The notes beneath the pieces are model-generated. The model was not told where the DNA came from and did no database searches. It saw only the letters and a program-made list of their open reading frames with translations. Shown in pieces: positions 1 through 9,810 of a stretch of DNA of 64,000 bases; positions within the stretch are counted from its first letter, which is position 1; every line of letters starts with the position of its first letter. The DNA comes from Methanosarcina sp. KYL-1 (GTDB taxonomy: Archaea; Halobacteriota; Methanosarcinia; Methanosarcinales; Methanosarcinaceae): contig NZ_VOUA01000018.1 of NCBI RefSeq assembly GCF_024372725.1, forward strand, positions 1-64,000, written 5' to 3'. A program made the position numbers and the translations under genes.

Positions 1-377
1 TTTGAGCCTTTGCAGGATAGATTCTATACCGAAGCACTTTCAACAATCAGTTCACCTTTTAGGTATCAACCTTTTAGGTATCAATATACTATCCAATAAT
101 CTTTCTCTGGCATATTATTTTATGTAGTTAGTTACTATACATATGTTAATAAAGTTGCGTTGTTGGAGTTGACGGGCTGTATCCCGCCTTTGAAAAAGCG
201 GGGATTAGCCCTTAATGCTCCTAAATTCTTATAAACCTTTATATTATTTAATAATTTCAAAGTCGGGGAAAAAAGACAGAAAAAATTTATTTTTTGGAGA
301 ACATGTTTTTGATTAGCCGGAAAAACAGGGAAAAAACAGGGAAAATTCCTTAAAATCCCAATGTTTCCCTGAGCCCT
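1..377. other. Intergenic stretch at window edge
   Basis: No gene can be supported here. The 15-base word CCTTTTAGGTATCAA occurs twice in tandem near position 55-85. A possible hairpin, CCCGC and GCGGG arms around 183-203, lies next to the word GTTGACGGGCTG, which also occurs near 11370. The remainder is AT-rich and contains the 3' flank of the minus-strand transporter gene that begins at 1253. Confidence 0.4.
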
Positions 378-1253
378 TTACTGCTTTTCCTGAATCATCA
401 GGACAGCCAGGAGGACGAGTAAAATCCCTGCGAACTGCCAGCCGGAAAGCACCTCCCCAAAAAGGAAAAAACCCACAAGAGTCCCGACAACAGGTTCAAC
501 GGTGGCCACTATGGAAGCACGGCTGGACTCGACTTCCTCCAGCCCTCTGGTATAGAAAAGATAGGCAAGCACCGTGGGGAAAAGCCCGAGCCCTGCAAGG
601 TAGAGCCAGAAACTCCCTGTGGAAAAGGCAGCTGTCATATTTCCAAAGCCGCTCACAGGAAGGAGGGCGAGGCTTGCAAAGACAAAGGTGTAGGTTGCAA
701 TCGTCATGCTATGGTACTTTTCAAGGGCAGCTTTCCCGAAGATACTGTAGAGTGCATACCCGAAACCCGACCCGATCCCGGCAAGGAGCCCTAATCTTGA
801 AATGGAAAGAGAGCCTCCGAAAAAAGGGAGATACCCGGTAACGAAGGCGCAGCCTGCAAAGGTCAGCCCCAGGGAAAGGAGCTTTTTTGTCCCCAGGTGC
901 TCTTTGAAAAAAACTCTTGAGAGGACCGCAACGAAAGCCGGGGAGGTATAGAGGAGAATAACGGCAACAGCAATCGAAGTCTCCTTCATGGTCGTGAAAT
1001 AGCACAGGTTAAAAAAAGCAAGGCTGAAGATGCCGGTTCCCACAAAGTAGAAGGAATCCCGGAGCCTGATTTTCAGTAGTTCCCGCCTGGTGAAAAAAAG
1101 ATATAAGAGCATAATCACGGCAGCGGCAAAGACCCGGAGGGACACCACCTGCAGGGGCCCGAAGCCGAAACCGTAGAGCCCCCGGACAAAGACCCCTATG
1201 GTCCCCCAGAGAATCGCACCTGCCGTAATTAGAAAATAAGCCTGTTTTTGCAT
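378..1253 (-). CDS. EamA/DMT family transporter
   Basis: A 291-residue integral membrane protein of the drug/metabolite transporter superfamily. The sequence shows about ten hydrophobic segments in two halves that resemble each other, the usual EamA duplication. The first half starts with the typical AGAILWGTIGVFVRG stretch and the second carries the GLFPTVLAYLFYTRGLE and VEPVVGTLVGFFLFGE motifs that define the family. The length is normal. The family exports or imports small metabolites such as amino acids; the substrate cannot be told from sequence. It stands alone, with no partner gene within 300 bases on its strand. Confidence 0.9.
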   Translation of the reverse strand: MQKQAYFLITAGAILWGTIGVFVRGLYGFGFGPLQVVSLRVFAAAVIMLLYLFFTRRELLKIRLRDSFYFVGTGIFSLAFFNLCYFTTMKETSIAVAVILLYTSPAFVAVLSRVFFKEHLGTKKLLSLGLTFAGCAFVTGYLPFFGGSLSISRLGLLAGIGSGFGYALYSIFGKAALEKYHSMTIATYTFVFASLALLPVSGFGNMTAAFSTGSFWLYLAGLGLFPTVLAYLFYTRGLEEVESSRASIVATVEPVVGTLVGFFLFGEVLSGWQFAGILLVLLAVLMIQEKQ

Positions 1254-1559
1254 CGCTTGATCCGCCTGTCAGGAGATTGAAAAGGTTGAAGATAAAGGAA
1301 AAAGCAGTCGCCCAGAAAAAACCTGAAAAAATATCCGATAAAACCGGAAAAATTTTCTGCTGATACGTGCACTGAACAACTCTGCTACTGCACGCAAACA
1401 AGGTACATAAGGGTTTCCCGGAAATAAGCCTGAGCCTGCCGAAGAAGTACATCCGAAAACACCGGGAAAAAGGAATAAAAACTGTAAGAAGAGTCGGCAG
1501 GATTTTCAGAAGGACGGGGTGAATAGTGTTTTTATTAGGATTTGGCCTGAGTGTCCTGC

Positions 1560-1781
1560 TCAGAGGAACTCAAGGCATAAAGATACGTAATACTCTCTTG
1601 CAATTCGCTTGAGCCACTCAGGCACCAGACAATACCTGTCTACAACAATTTCATTCAGATAGTAAAGGGCTTCCTCGGTCCTGCAGTCGCAAAGCCGCTT
1701 TATTGCAGTCCTCCTGCCCCAGGCAGGACTCTCATTATCAAGGGCTTCAAGATAGAGTTCGTATTCCCTGTTGTTGTCCAT
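1560..1781 (-). CDS. Small HEAT-like helical protein
   Basis: A 73-residue acidic, helical protein. The central part (AIKRLCDCRTEEALYYLNEI) looks like one HEAT or Armadillo-type helix pair, where the phrase on the ratio of rows and the paired leucines is typical of single repeats. It starts with ATG and ends with TGA. No signal peptide or membrane segment is visible. Small proteins of this kind are common in Methanosarcina, but I cannot name a function. The codon use looks like that of neighbouring genes, which supports it as real. Confidence 0.6.
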   Translation of the reverse strand: MDNNREYELYLEALDNESPAWGRRTAIKRLCDCRTEEALYYLNEIVVDRYCLVPEWLKRIAREYYVSLCLEFL

Positions 1782-2848
1782 TACATTAAAAATATCTACG
1801 AAGGAATATAAATATTTGGATCGGATGCAGGAATGAAAATATTTTCGGCCCCTTTATGCCCAACCCGGCCTCCGGAAGTTTTCCGAAACCCGGAAAAAAC
1901 TGAAAAAATGACCTGGATTAAAAAGCGCCGGTCTAAATGAGAAAAATCGGGAAAGGACTCGAAAACAAGAAAAACAAGAGGAGAAAAAACAGAAGATAGA
2001 AATTAAAAGAGAATTCCCATACAGAGATCAGCTGCTGGGAATCCCCCACTCAAATGGTCTGTGCCTTCTTTGCTATGCGACAAAGAAGCATGTTAACAAA
2101 TAACACGAGTGATATTTATATTTTCCGAAATTCTTTTAAAAAAGTATAAAAATTTGTTAATGACGCTCTAAACCTTTCGAATTCCACAGCTAAACGGGAA
2201 GAAACAGAATAACACAGGAAAAGCTTCAGGGATGAAAAGATCAAAAACGGAAGAAAATGGCCTTAAAATACTTAAGAAAGAGAAGATGGAAACAGCAAAA
2301 GAAAGCAATAAAAGAAAGCAATAAAAGAAAGCAATAAAAGAAATGAAAATAAAAAAGTATCTGATTGTTAACGAAAAAAAATATAAAATTGAATTCTCAT
2401 TCAACGGCCAATTGATGAGAATTCCTGCACAAGGTCTTTTTTGTTCGCTATGCTATAGGAAGTATGTAAACATTCATCAGAAAACAATATATAACTACCG
2501 GGATTGAAATTTTAACCGTAAAATCATATTTGCCCCTTTTGAACATTTTGATGCAACCAATAATTTTAAGGAGTTTTTAATTTTTATCGTCACCCAACAG
2601 AAATTCACCAAATATTAAAAAATTAAAACAAAAAAAGAAAAAGATTTGAAAATTTAACATAAAATAGAGATATTGAGCATAACTAAAAAATATTTTTGCA
2701 TCGGCGAATTTAAAAATAAATGAATCTTTTTAGATAATGAAGAGCGCCAATATTTTGTAAGAGAAGAAAAAAATCTGCAAGCAGGTATTTTTCCGAATAC
2801 TTCCCAAAAATAATAACATTTATTTTATCCTAAAGCGAATATAGAGAT
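1782..2848. other. Long AT-rich intergenic region
   Basis: More than 1 kb without a convincing gene. A weak hydrophobic minus-strand reading frame at 2168-2404 is the shadow of purine-rich DNA. Visible items are an inverted repeat TTCTTTG/CAAAGAA (2066-2072 with 2081-2087), three copies of a 13-base unit AAAGAAAGCAATA around 2295-2340, and a second, looser copy of the hairpin neighbourhood near 2430-2490 (TTTTGTTCGCTATGC). The strongly AT-rich end (2560-2848) is the probable promoter region of the STAND ATPase gene. Confidence 0.5.
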
Positions 2849-5104
2849 ATGTTCCATAGAAAAAATTTAGGGATACTGGGGGCCGGGACCTCTGAAAAAG
2901 CCAGGGCTCTTGTGGACAGGATAAGTCCCGGGACAAACTCTTCCCTTGTAAAAGCACTCAAAAAAGTATCAGGAAACTCCGAAAACTTCAAAATAAAAGA
3001 GGAGCTGCCGGAAATAGAGGAATTCCGGGAAGAAAATAAAAAAGAAAAACCTGAAGGAAATACGGAAGATAGAACGGAAGAAAATAAGAAAGAAAAAACG
3101 GAAGAAAACTCAAAACCTGGAAGTAAAATAGGACCGGAAACAGACTTCAAAACAGGAAAACTGAACAAGCTTGCCGCGGGAAGCTACACCTCTTTTTTCA
3201 ACATGGAAACCCCGTCAGGCGATGAATTTATCAGGTTAATCGATTGGCTGGACCGAAAAAGGGAAGAAAAGGGAGCCAGCGATGTCACGGACATCCGTAA
3301 CCTTTCAACCCTTCCCAGCTACCAGGCCGAGCTGAAAAAAATCGTTACCGAAAACCGGGCCTATGAGCTGAGAAAAGCCCTGGAATACATCGAGTACCGC
3401 AAAGTCTTACTGATTACCGGCATCGGCGGTATGGGGAAGTCCACCCTTGCAAGAGCCCTTACAGACTTCAGGCCTGTTGGCGTCCCCGAACCTTTCTACT
3501 TTGACTTCAGCCGGAACCGGGACGCAAAACTGGGGGATGTCCTGGAAAAACTTGCCTCCTGCCTGGGTGCCCCGGAAATTGCGGATTTTCGAAAAGAAAG
3601 GAGAGCCGCCGGAGAAGTTGATGTTGGCAAACTAATTGCCGAACTGAAAAAAAGAAGCCAGTCCTGGCTCCTCTTCGATGGGCTTGAATTCATGCTTGAG
3701 GACAGGCGCTTTCTGGAAGAGGGGATGGAAATGTTTTTCTCTGCCCTCAGTTGCAGCACCCACAACGCAAAGATCCTCATAACAAGCCGGGTCCGGCCTG
3801 TCCTCAAAAACGGAGAAAGCCTGGATGAAGCCGGGGAAGCCGGAGAAAACCTGCGCCTTTTCGGCCTGAGGACCGGGTTTGCGGTTAAGTACCTCACCGG
3901 AAAAGGGCTTTCCTGCACGGAACCCGACATACTTGAAGAACTGGCGGCAGGTGTGGACGGACACCCCCTGGCCCTTAAGCTTCTCGCAGAATTTGTGAAG
4001 AAATCCGGGGACATAGAGGCGCGTGAAGCCCTGAGCATATGCAGGGAACGCGAGGAAGATGCTGCCAAAAAGGCAAAAAAACTGTTCGACGGGCTGGCAG
4101 GGGATGAAAAAGAACTCCTTGGGCGAATCTCGGTATATCGCAAGCCTGCGGACATAAAGGCCCTCAAGATGATGTTTACCGAAAAGACCCCTGCAAATGC
4201 CGTAACGAGACTGCTTGAGAGGTCCCTGCTTGAAACCGACAGCTGCGGAAACTACTGGATTCAGCCTCTGATCATGGAATTTGCATCCCGGGGCCTGGAA
4301 AATAAAGAAGAAGCGCATATGCTTGCCTGCAAGTATTACCTCTCCACAGACCTCCCCGAAAACCCCGGGAAAAAAGAAGAGCTGAGTTTGGCAATCGAAG
4401 CCCACCACCATGCCTGCGAAGCCGGGGCATACGACCTTGGAGCCTGGGTCATCTACCGTTCAAACCTCTATTTGCTCCTGGACCTCTGGGGGGACTCCGG
4501 GACCCTTGCAGAACTATACGGGCGTTTACTCCCGGAAGACCCGTTTAAGGGTGAGGTTTTACTGAGAAAAGAAATCAAGGGTTTTGTTTTCGGGAACTCA
4601 GGACTGACCTGCAGCCGTCTGGGATACCTGAAAAAGGCAGTCGAGTATTATGAGCAGGCACTAAAAATTGCAAGAGAAACGGAGGATTGGCGAGGAGAAG
4701 GAAACCGCCTTGGGAATTTAGGAAACGCATACCTCCAGCTTGGAGATCCCGAAAAAGCAATCCAGTACTATGAACAGATACTCGAAATTCACAGAAAAAT
4801 TGATGACCGGAACAGAGAAAGTGCGGACCTTGGAAACCTGGGGCTTGCATACTCCCGGCTCAAAGAGCCGGAAAAAGCAATTAAATATTTTGAACAGGCG
4901 CTCAACATTGCCAGAGAAACCGGAGACCGGCGCGGGGAAGGAAAACGCCTCGGAAACCTGGGCAAGGCTTACATCCAGCTGGAAGACCCCGGAAAAGCAA
5001 TCGATTTTTTCAAAAAATCCCTTACTATAGGAAAAGAGCTTAACGATCCCGGGATAATCCGGTTCTGCGAACAGGAACTGAAATGGCTTGAGGCAGGGAG
5101 TTGA
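2849..5104 (+). CDS. STAND (NB-ARC-like) ATPase with C-terminal TPRs
   Basis: A 751-residue signalling ATPase. Residues 1-110 are a charged, probably disordered stretch rich in Glu and Lys. Residues 115-185 are helical. The nucleotide-binding domain has Walker A GIGGMGKST (191-199), Walker B LLFDGLE (274-280), a sensor ILITSRV (309-315) and the GHPLALKLL motif (371-379) that marks NB-ARC/AP-ATPase proteins. A winged-helix-like part follows, and the last 170 residues hold about four TPRs of the Asn-Leu-Gly type. In this family, ligand sensing by the repeats triggers oligomerisation. No enzymatic effector domain is recognisable, so its output (regulation or defence) is unknown. It stands alone between AT-rich DNA and a convergent gene. 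Confidence 0.85.
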   Translation: MFHRKNLGILGAGTSEKARALVDRISPGTNSSLVKALKKVSGNSENFKIKEELPEIEEFREENKKEKPEGNTEDRTEENKKEKTEENSKPGSKIGPETDFKTGKLNKLAAGSYTSFFNMETPSGDEFIRLIDWLDRKREEKGASDVTDIRNLSTLPSYQAELKKIVTENRAYELRKALEYIEYRKVLLITGIGGMGKSTLARALTDFRPVGVPEPFYFDFSRNRDAKLGDVLEKLASCLGAPEIADFRKERRAAGEVDVGKLIAELKKRSQSWLLFDGLEFMLEDRRFLEEGMEMFFSALSCSTHNAKILITSRVRPVLKNGESLDEAGEAGENLRLFGLRTGFAVKYLTGKGLSCTEPDILEELAAGVDGHPLALKLLAEFVKKSGDIEAREALSICREREEDAAKKAKKLFDGLAGDEKELLGRISVYRKPADIKALKMMFTEKTPANAVTRLLERSLLETDSCGNYWIQPLIMEFASRGLENKEEAHMLACKYYLSTDLPENPGKKEELSLAIEAHHHACEAGAYDLGAWVIYRSNLYLLLDLWGDSGTLAELYGRLLPEDPFKGEVLLRKEIKGFVFGNSGLTCSRLGYLKKAVEYYEQALKIARETEDWRGEGNRLGNLGNAYLQLGDPEKAIQYYEQILEIHRKIDDRNRESADLGNLGLAYSRLKEPEKAIKYFEQALNIARETGDRRGEGKRLGNLGKAYIQLEDPGKAIDFFKKSLTIGKELNDPGIIRFCEQELKWLEAGS

Positions 5105-5230
5105 ACAACCGAATTCGGAACTATCCATACGGGATTCGGAAAAATACCATACTAAATCCGGAAAAAAGCAATCCCAAATCAGAAAAATCCATACCGAACT
5201 CGGAAATACCCATGCAGAATCAGGAAGTAT

Positions 5231-6406
5231 TCACCTGGAACTGATCGCCTTCACAGGGTCAAGTTTCGCTGCCTGCTGCGCCGGATAGATACCAGCAATA
5301 AGGTTCAGCAGGAAGACTGCAGCAATTATGATGATTATGTCCTGGGGCCTGACAACTACGGGGATGGAAGAGATCCCGCCGAACTGCTCGGCAAACTCCA
5401 CGCCTTCGGGATATTCGTATTCCCCTATCCATAGGGCGATGATAACGCCTGTGAGAGTGCCGGCAAGGGCGCCCAGGAGGCCGAGGATTCCGCTCTGAAG
5501 GAGAAAGATCGTGCGGATGCTTGAGACTGAAGCCCCCATTGCCCGGAGCATGCCGATCTGGCGGGTTGCCCCGATTACCGAGAGGTTCAGGGTGCTAACC
5601 ACGCCAAAGGAAGCAATTACGACGATCAGGCCCAGGGTGATGTTGTTCGAGGTGGTTTCTATGGCTATGGTGCGCAGGATTTCAGGGTTGGACTCGGTCC
5701 AGCCTTTTGCTTTGTATCCGGTCTTTTCGATTTCGGCTGCGACCTCCCTGTCCCTGTTAAAGTCATCGAGCCTTACGGAAATTCCGTTTATGACGTCAGA
5801 GACGTCATAGAAGTTCTGGGCAGTGTCAAGAGAAGTGTAAGTCAGGGACTCGTCAAGGGGAGAGCCTGTGTGGAAGATCCCTACCACCCTCAGGGGTAGG
5901 GGGTTGGCGTTCGGGAAGGAAACATCCACAAAATCGCCCTGTTTGACCTCGAGTTTTTCGGCCAGTTTCGAGCCGAGTACCACGGTATTCCGCGAATACT
6001 CAAGCTCCCGGAAGCTGCCCTCCACCATGTCAGCTTCAATCCCGCTAATCTCATTTTCCCTGGAAGGAATAACGCCTTTCAACTCGGCATTTCTGGAATT
6101 GGCCTTGAACTTAAAAGAAGCCTTCCCGGTCAGGTAGGGAGAGGCTGAATCAACACCTTCTATTGAATTGATATCCTCAATCAGGGTCCTGTAGAGGTAA
6201 ATGTAGTCCTCGTCTTCTTGCGGGGACACCGAGACATGGGGGAGTTTGTTTACAGTTGTATCGTAAAGCTCCCCGGTAAAACCGACCATCAGAGCCTGGG
6301 AAACCGTAAGCACCATTACGGCGAGAGCGATGGCTCCCACGGAAAGCAGCGTCTGAAACTTTCGGGCCCTTATCTGCCGCAGGGCAATATAGAGTTCATA
6401 GCGCAT
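5231..6406 (-). CDS. ABC transporter permease, MacB/FtsX type
   Basis: A 391-residue membrane protein. It has one N-terminal membrane segment (near residues 17-40), a large extracytoplasmic domain of about 220 residues, and three C-terminal membrane segments with the typical GATRQIGMLRAMGAS and GIYPAQQAAKLDPVKAISS motifs of FtsX-like permeases. This topology is that of MacB/LolC-type permeases, which work with a separate ATPase on lipids, peptides or envelope proteins. The gene is 74 bases downstream of a gene for a secreted protein on the same strand. No ATPase gene is next to it; the following gene is on the other strand. Confidence 0.88.
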   Translation of the reverse strand: MRYELYIALRQIRARKFQTLLSVGAIALAVMVLTVSQALMVGFTGELYDTTVNKLPHVSVSPQEDEDYIYLYRTLIEDINSIEGVDSASPYLTGKASFKFKANSRNAELKGVIPSRENEISGIEADMVEGSFRELEYSRNTVVLGSKLAEKLEVKQGDFVDVSFPNANPLPLRVVGIFHTGSPLDESLTYTSLDTAQNFYDVSDVINGISVRLDDFNRDREVAAEIEKTGYKAKGWTESNPEILRTIAIETTSNNITLGLIVVIASFGVVSTLNLSVIGATRQIGMLRAMGASVSSIRTIFLLQSGILGLLGALAGTLTGVIIALWIGEYEYPEGVEFAEQFGGISSIPVVVRPQDIIIIIAAVFLLNLIAGIYPAQQAAKLDPVKAISSR

Positions 6407-6480
6407 GGGAATTCACGGTATTTTCTTTGATTCTTTGAAATCGATCTCAACTTCGCTTCCCAATAAACTTCGTTTCCCAA

Positions 6481-7644
6481 TCAACTTCGTTTCCCTAAAA
6501 AAACAGAAACTGCAGCAAGCCCTGCCAGCCCCGCACCAATGGAAAAGCCCGGGATTCCTCCTCCGTTTTCCCCTCCAGGGGATTGGGACTCGTTTGCTGC
6601 ACCCTGGGCTTCCCCGTTTACATAGGAATCTGAAGAAAGGTCGGACTCGATGATCGTCTCACGGCGTTCGATAACGTCCCCGTCGTTGCCGAAGAGCTCG
6701 ATTTCAAGCCTGTAGACTCCTTTGGGGAGCCTCTGGTTCCAGGCAACTTCCACGGTTTCGTCGTCATCGTTCAGCAGCACGGGGACTCTTTCCCGGATAG
6801 ACTCCACGGGTCCGGAGGTTTCCTCCCCGCCGCCGTTCTTCAGTTCGTAGACCGTAAAAACCAGGCTCCCTTCGAAAGGCACCTGGGACCTACCAAACAC
6901 GGTCGCACTTGCTCCGGTCTCGTCTTCGAAGATGTCCGTAATCTCCGCATCATCCCTGGCAGTGAAGGGCTCGGTGGAAGCGATAAACTCCCTCTTCGGG
7001 GAATATACCTGGATCTTCACCCTCCCCAGGTACTCCCTGTTGTTCTCAAGCAGGGTTCCCCAGGCTGCGGAAAAGGTTTCGGGGGTGCTTGTGAGGCTCA
7101 CTTTTTCGGTTTTTGCCGTGTACACCACATCAGAGCCGTCCACAAGCATGTACTCGATATCGAAAAGCACGGCTTCGACAGGGGAGAGTGCGACACTTAT
7201 CCCTTCGGAGTTGGGGATAAGGTCATTGACCCGAAGCCTGGAAACGGAACGGGTCCCGTAGGCAAACCCGTATTCGGATTCGGAAAGCAGTTTCCCTTCC
7301 CCGGACAGGCTGGCCCTGAGGTAGTAAGACCCGCGTTCTGCATTTCCGATGTCCCAGAACCCGACCTTGATGACCCTGGTATTTGCAGGAAGGCTGTCAA
7401 CGGAAAATACCTGCCTGTCAAGGACTTCCTCACCCTTTCCTTCGGGCCTGACCAGAACTACCTCAAGGGTCAGGGCTTCCTCCGGCTCTTCGGAGTAGAG
7501 AGTCACGTCAAATGACTCGATGTCACTGTAAAGTTCGGCTATGCGGGCTTTGCCCGCTTCCCCTGCCGGCGGGTTTTCAGCTGCAAAAGCCGGGAGAGCC
7601 GGGATAAGAATCATCAGGATAATTAAGAAAAGCGCGGATTTCAT
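6481..7644 (-). CDS. Secreted, C-terminally anchored protein linked to ABC permease
   Basis: A 387-residue exported protein. Residues 1-21 are a signal peptide ending in PAFAAE. The body is beta-rich and looks like two or three immunoglobulin-like or S-layer-associated domains with many charged residues. The last 20 residues form a short glycine-rich membrane anchor followed by Lys-Arg (GAGLAGLAAVSVFLGKRS). The start ATG is preceded by a GGGAAAAAAG purine stretch. The gene probably forms an operon with the permease 74 bases downstream; in Methanosarcina such surface proteins commonly sit beside MacB-like permeases. The exact role is unknown. Confidence 0.8.
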   Translation of the reverse strand: MKSALFLIILMILIPALPAFAAENPPAGEAGKARIAELYSDIESFDVTLYSEEPEEALTLEVVLVRPEGKGEEVLDRQVFSVDSLPANTRVIKVGFWDIGNAERGSYYLRASLSGEGKLLSESEYGFAYGTRSVSRLRVNDLIPNSEGISVALSPVEAVLFDIEYMLVDGSDVVYTAKTEKVSLTSTPETFSAAWGTLLENNREYLGRVKIQVYSPKREFIASTEPFTARDDAEITDIFEDETGASATVFGRSQVPFEGSLVFTVYELKNGGGEETSGPVESIRERVPVLLNDDDETVEVAWNQRLPKGVYRLEIELFGNDGDVIERRETIIESDLSSDSYVNGEAQGAANESQSPGGENGGGIPGFSIGAGLAGLAAVSVFLGKRS

Positions 7645-8206
7645 GGTCTTTTTTCCCAGATTCGATATGAAAAAGATTGCCTTGATCTTATTTAAAAGAA
7701 ATGTAGCCGGATAGAAGCACGATTCTCTTAAAGGGAATACGGGAAAACAAAAACAGGAAAGAAGTCAGGAAAACAAAAAAGAGCAAAGATTGGAAAAAAA
7801 GGAGAAGGAAACAAAAACAAAAAAAGAGCAAAGATCGGAAAAGAAAAAGGAAACGAAAACAACAAAAAAAATAGGAACAAAGATTGGAAAAAAGGGAAAA
7901 GAAAACAAAAAACAGTAACAAAGACAGGAAAAAACAGGAGAAAGAAAGAGCAAAGAAGGGAACAAGAAAACAAAGGTTGAGAAAGAAAAAAGCCAGAAAA
8001 ACCCCGGTTTTTTTGGGGCAAGTAAACAAAACCTGCAGGGAATCCGAAAGTATTTATTCTTTAGCCGAAGTATAAGAAGGTAATTATTAAAATTAAACAA
8101 GTTTACTTGAGTTATTTCCACGTGAATAAAATATGGCAATTATTATATTCATAATGAATTCACAAATTTAATTCACAAACTGTTCGAGCAGAAGGATATG
8201 GTAAAA
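7645..8206. repeat. Divergent intergenic region with purine-rich repeat tract
   Basis: Between about 7735 and 7990 the plus strand is nearly all purine, with an imperfectly repeated unit built on AGAGCAAAGATTGGAAAA. The apparent reading frames on either strand are low-complexity products of this tract. From 8085 to 8190 the DNA is AT-rich and should hold the cobQ promoter; it includes the palindrome CAAGTTTACTTG (near 8098) and a TTCATAATGAA word. Confidence 0.6.
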
Positions 8207-9664
8207 ATGGAGAAGAAAAGCGTCTTGGTCCTGGGAACCGCCTCCCACGTTGGAAAAAGTTCAGTCGTGACTGCCATATGCAGGATCCTGTCCAGAAACT
8301 ACAGGGTTGCCCCCTTCAAGGCTCAGAACATGAGCCTGAACTCCTGGATCACAAAGGACGGGAAGGAAATCGGGATTGCCCAGGCTATCCAGGCAAAGGC
8401 TGCCGGAACCGAACCCACAGCCGATATGAACCCGGTCCTCCTGAAACCCAAAGGAGACTGCGTCTCCCAGGTAATCCTGCTCGGGGAGCCTTATGCGGAT
8501 AAGAGCGCAGGGCAGTACTACGACTCCATAGATGAGATGAACGCTGTCCTGGAAGGAGCCCTGGAAAGGCTCTGGAACGAGCATGACTTTATCGTCATGG
8601 AAGGTGCAGGCGGGGCTGCCGAAATCAATCTCTACGAAAGGGACATCGTAAACGTCGGGACAGCCAGGCTCACGCAGGCTCCGATCATCCTTGTCGGGGA
8701 CATCGAAAGGGGAGGGGTCTTTGCAAGCCTCTATGGCACCATTGCCCTTCTGCCCGATGATGTGCGGAAAAACGTTAAAGGGTTTATCATCAACAAGTTC
8801 AGGGGCGACCTGGAAATCCTGAAGCCAGGCTTAAAACAGCTTGAGGAAAAGACCGGAATCCCGGTACTTGGTGTCCTCCCCTATTTCAAGCTCCATATCC
8901 CCTCCGAAGACTCGGTCTCCCTTGGGGACAAGGAAGGAAAAGAGACGGGGAAAGAAATCGAAATTGCGGTCATCCGCCTGCCCAGGATCTCTAACTTCAC
9001 GGACTTCGAGCCCCTGGAAGGGTTTGCGAAAATCCGCTACGTGGACCTTGACGAAGACCTCGGAAACCCGGACGCGATCATGATCCCCGGAACAAAGAAT
9101 ACGGTCAACGACCTGCTCGACCTGAGGGCAAGCGGCATGGACAAAAAGATCCGGGCATTTAAGGGAAAAATCCCGATCTTCGGCATCTGCGGCGGTTACC
9201 AGATGCTGGGCAAAACAATCTTTGACTCGGGCGTGGAAAACGGGGTCGAAGCGGAATTCGAAGGCCTCGGGCTCCTGGACATCGGGACGAAGTTTGGCGC
9301 CTACAAGAAGAAAACGATCCAGGTCACGAAAAAGGTCAACGCCTACGGCCCGATCCTGGCCCCCCTCGACGGGGAAGAGATAAAGGGATACGAAATCCAC
9401 ATGGGCATAACCGACTCCGGCCGCCCGGTTTTCGGGGACGACGGAGCCATTGACGAAGCCGGCCTTGTAATCGGCACGTACCTGCACGGGCTTTTCGATA
9501 ACAGGAATATCCGCAACGCCCTGATAAAGTACCTCTCCGAGAAAAAAGGGCTCGAATACAGGCCTGAAGAGGCAATGACCGAAGACGAAGCCTACGAAGA
9601 GCTTGCCAGAGTTGTGGAAAGGAACCTCGACATGGAAAAACTCTACGAAATCGTAGGGGCTTAA
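8207..9664 (+). CDS. cobQ: Cobyric acid synthase (glutamine-hydrolysing)
   Basis: A 485-residue cytoplasmic enzyme that amidates four carboxylates of adenosylcobyrinic acid a,c-diamide in corrinoid synthesis. The N-terminal half is a dethiobiotin synthetase-like ATP-binding domain (GTASHVGKSSVVTAICRIL, then MEGAGGAAEINLYERDIVNV). The C-terminal half is a triad-type glutamine amidotransferase with the Cys nucleophile in IFGICGGYQMLG and the His of YEIHMG and GTYLHGLFD. An upstream in-frame ATG at 8198 is only one base after the AAGGA ribosome binding site, whereas the ATG at 8207 is ten bases away, so I chose 8207. Corrinoids are needed for the methyltransferases of methanogenesis. Confidence 0.95.
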   Translation: MEKKSVLVLGTASHVGKSSVVTAICRILSRNYRVAPFKAQNMSLNSWITKDGKEIGIAQAIQAKAAGTEPTADMNPVLLKPKGDCVSQVILLGEPYADKSAGQYYDSIDEMNAVLEGALERLWNEHDFIVMEGAGGAAEINLYERDIVNVGTARLTQAPIILVGDIERGGVFASLYGTIALLPDDVRKNVKGFIINKFRGDLEILKPGLKQLEEKTGIPVLGVLPYFKLHIPSEDSVSLGDKEGKETGKEIEIAVIRLPRISNFTDFEPLEGFAKIRYVDLDEDLGNPDAIMIPGTKNTVNDLLDLRASGMDKKIRAFKGKIPIFGICGGYQMLGKTIFDSGVENGVEAEFEGLGLLDIGTKFGAYKKKTIQVTKKVNAYGPILAPLDGEEIKGYEIHMGITDSGRPVFGDDGAIDEAGLVIGTYLHGLFDNRNIRNALIKYLSEKKGLEYRPEEAMTEDEAYEELARVVERNLDMEKLYEIVGA

Positions 9665-9740
9665 ACGGTTGGCTTAAATAGCCCGCAATGCCAGGAAAAA
9701 AGAAACAGAAAGCAAATAATTAACCCAGACAATGAGGAAA

Positions 9741-9761
9741 GGTACTGTACTCCACAGTACC
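9741..9761. terminator. Perfect hairpin downstream of cobQ
   Basis: GGTACTGT and ACAGTACC form a perfect 8-bp stem with a 5-base loop. It lies 77 bases past the cobQ stop codon and is not followed by a T-run on the plus strand, so it is either a processing or stability element of the cobQ transcript or a regulatory site. The arm shares GGTACTG with the loop region of the small RNA candidates that follow. Confidence 0.45.
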
Positions 9762-9810
9762 CAAAAACTCCTTAAAACTGAAATATCCTCAAAATCTAAA
9801 CTTGTTTTTT

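Noticed and set aside
150-230. GTTGACGGGCTG word shared with 11370, first thought to be a TnpB/IS605 right end
   Set aside because: Only 12 bases are shared, and no tnpB fragment is present in this window; the assignment would be speculation.
2168-2404. 78-codon Phe/Ser-rich frame on the minus strand
   Set aside because: Composition mirrors AAG/AAA-rich plus-strand DNA; no ribosome binding site and no family.
7688-8075. Several long open frames rich in Phe/Leu (minus strand) or Lys/Glu (plus strand)
   Set aside because: They are translations of a purine-rich repeated tract; none has a ribosome binding site or protein-like composition.
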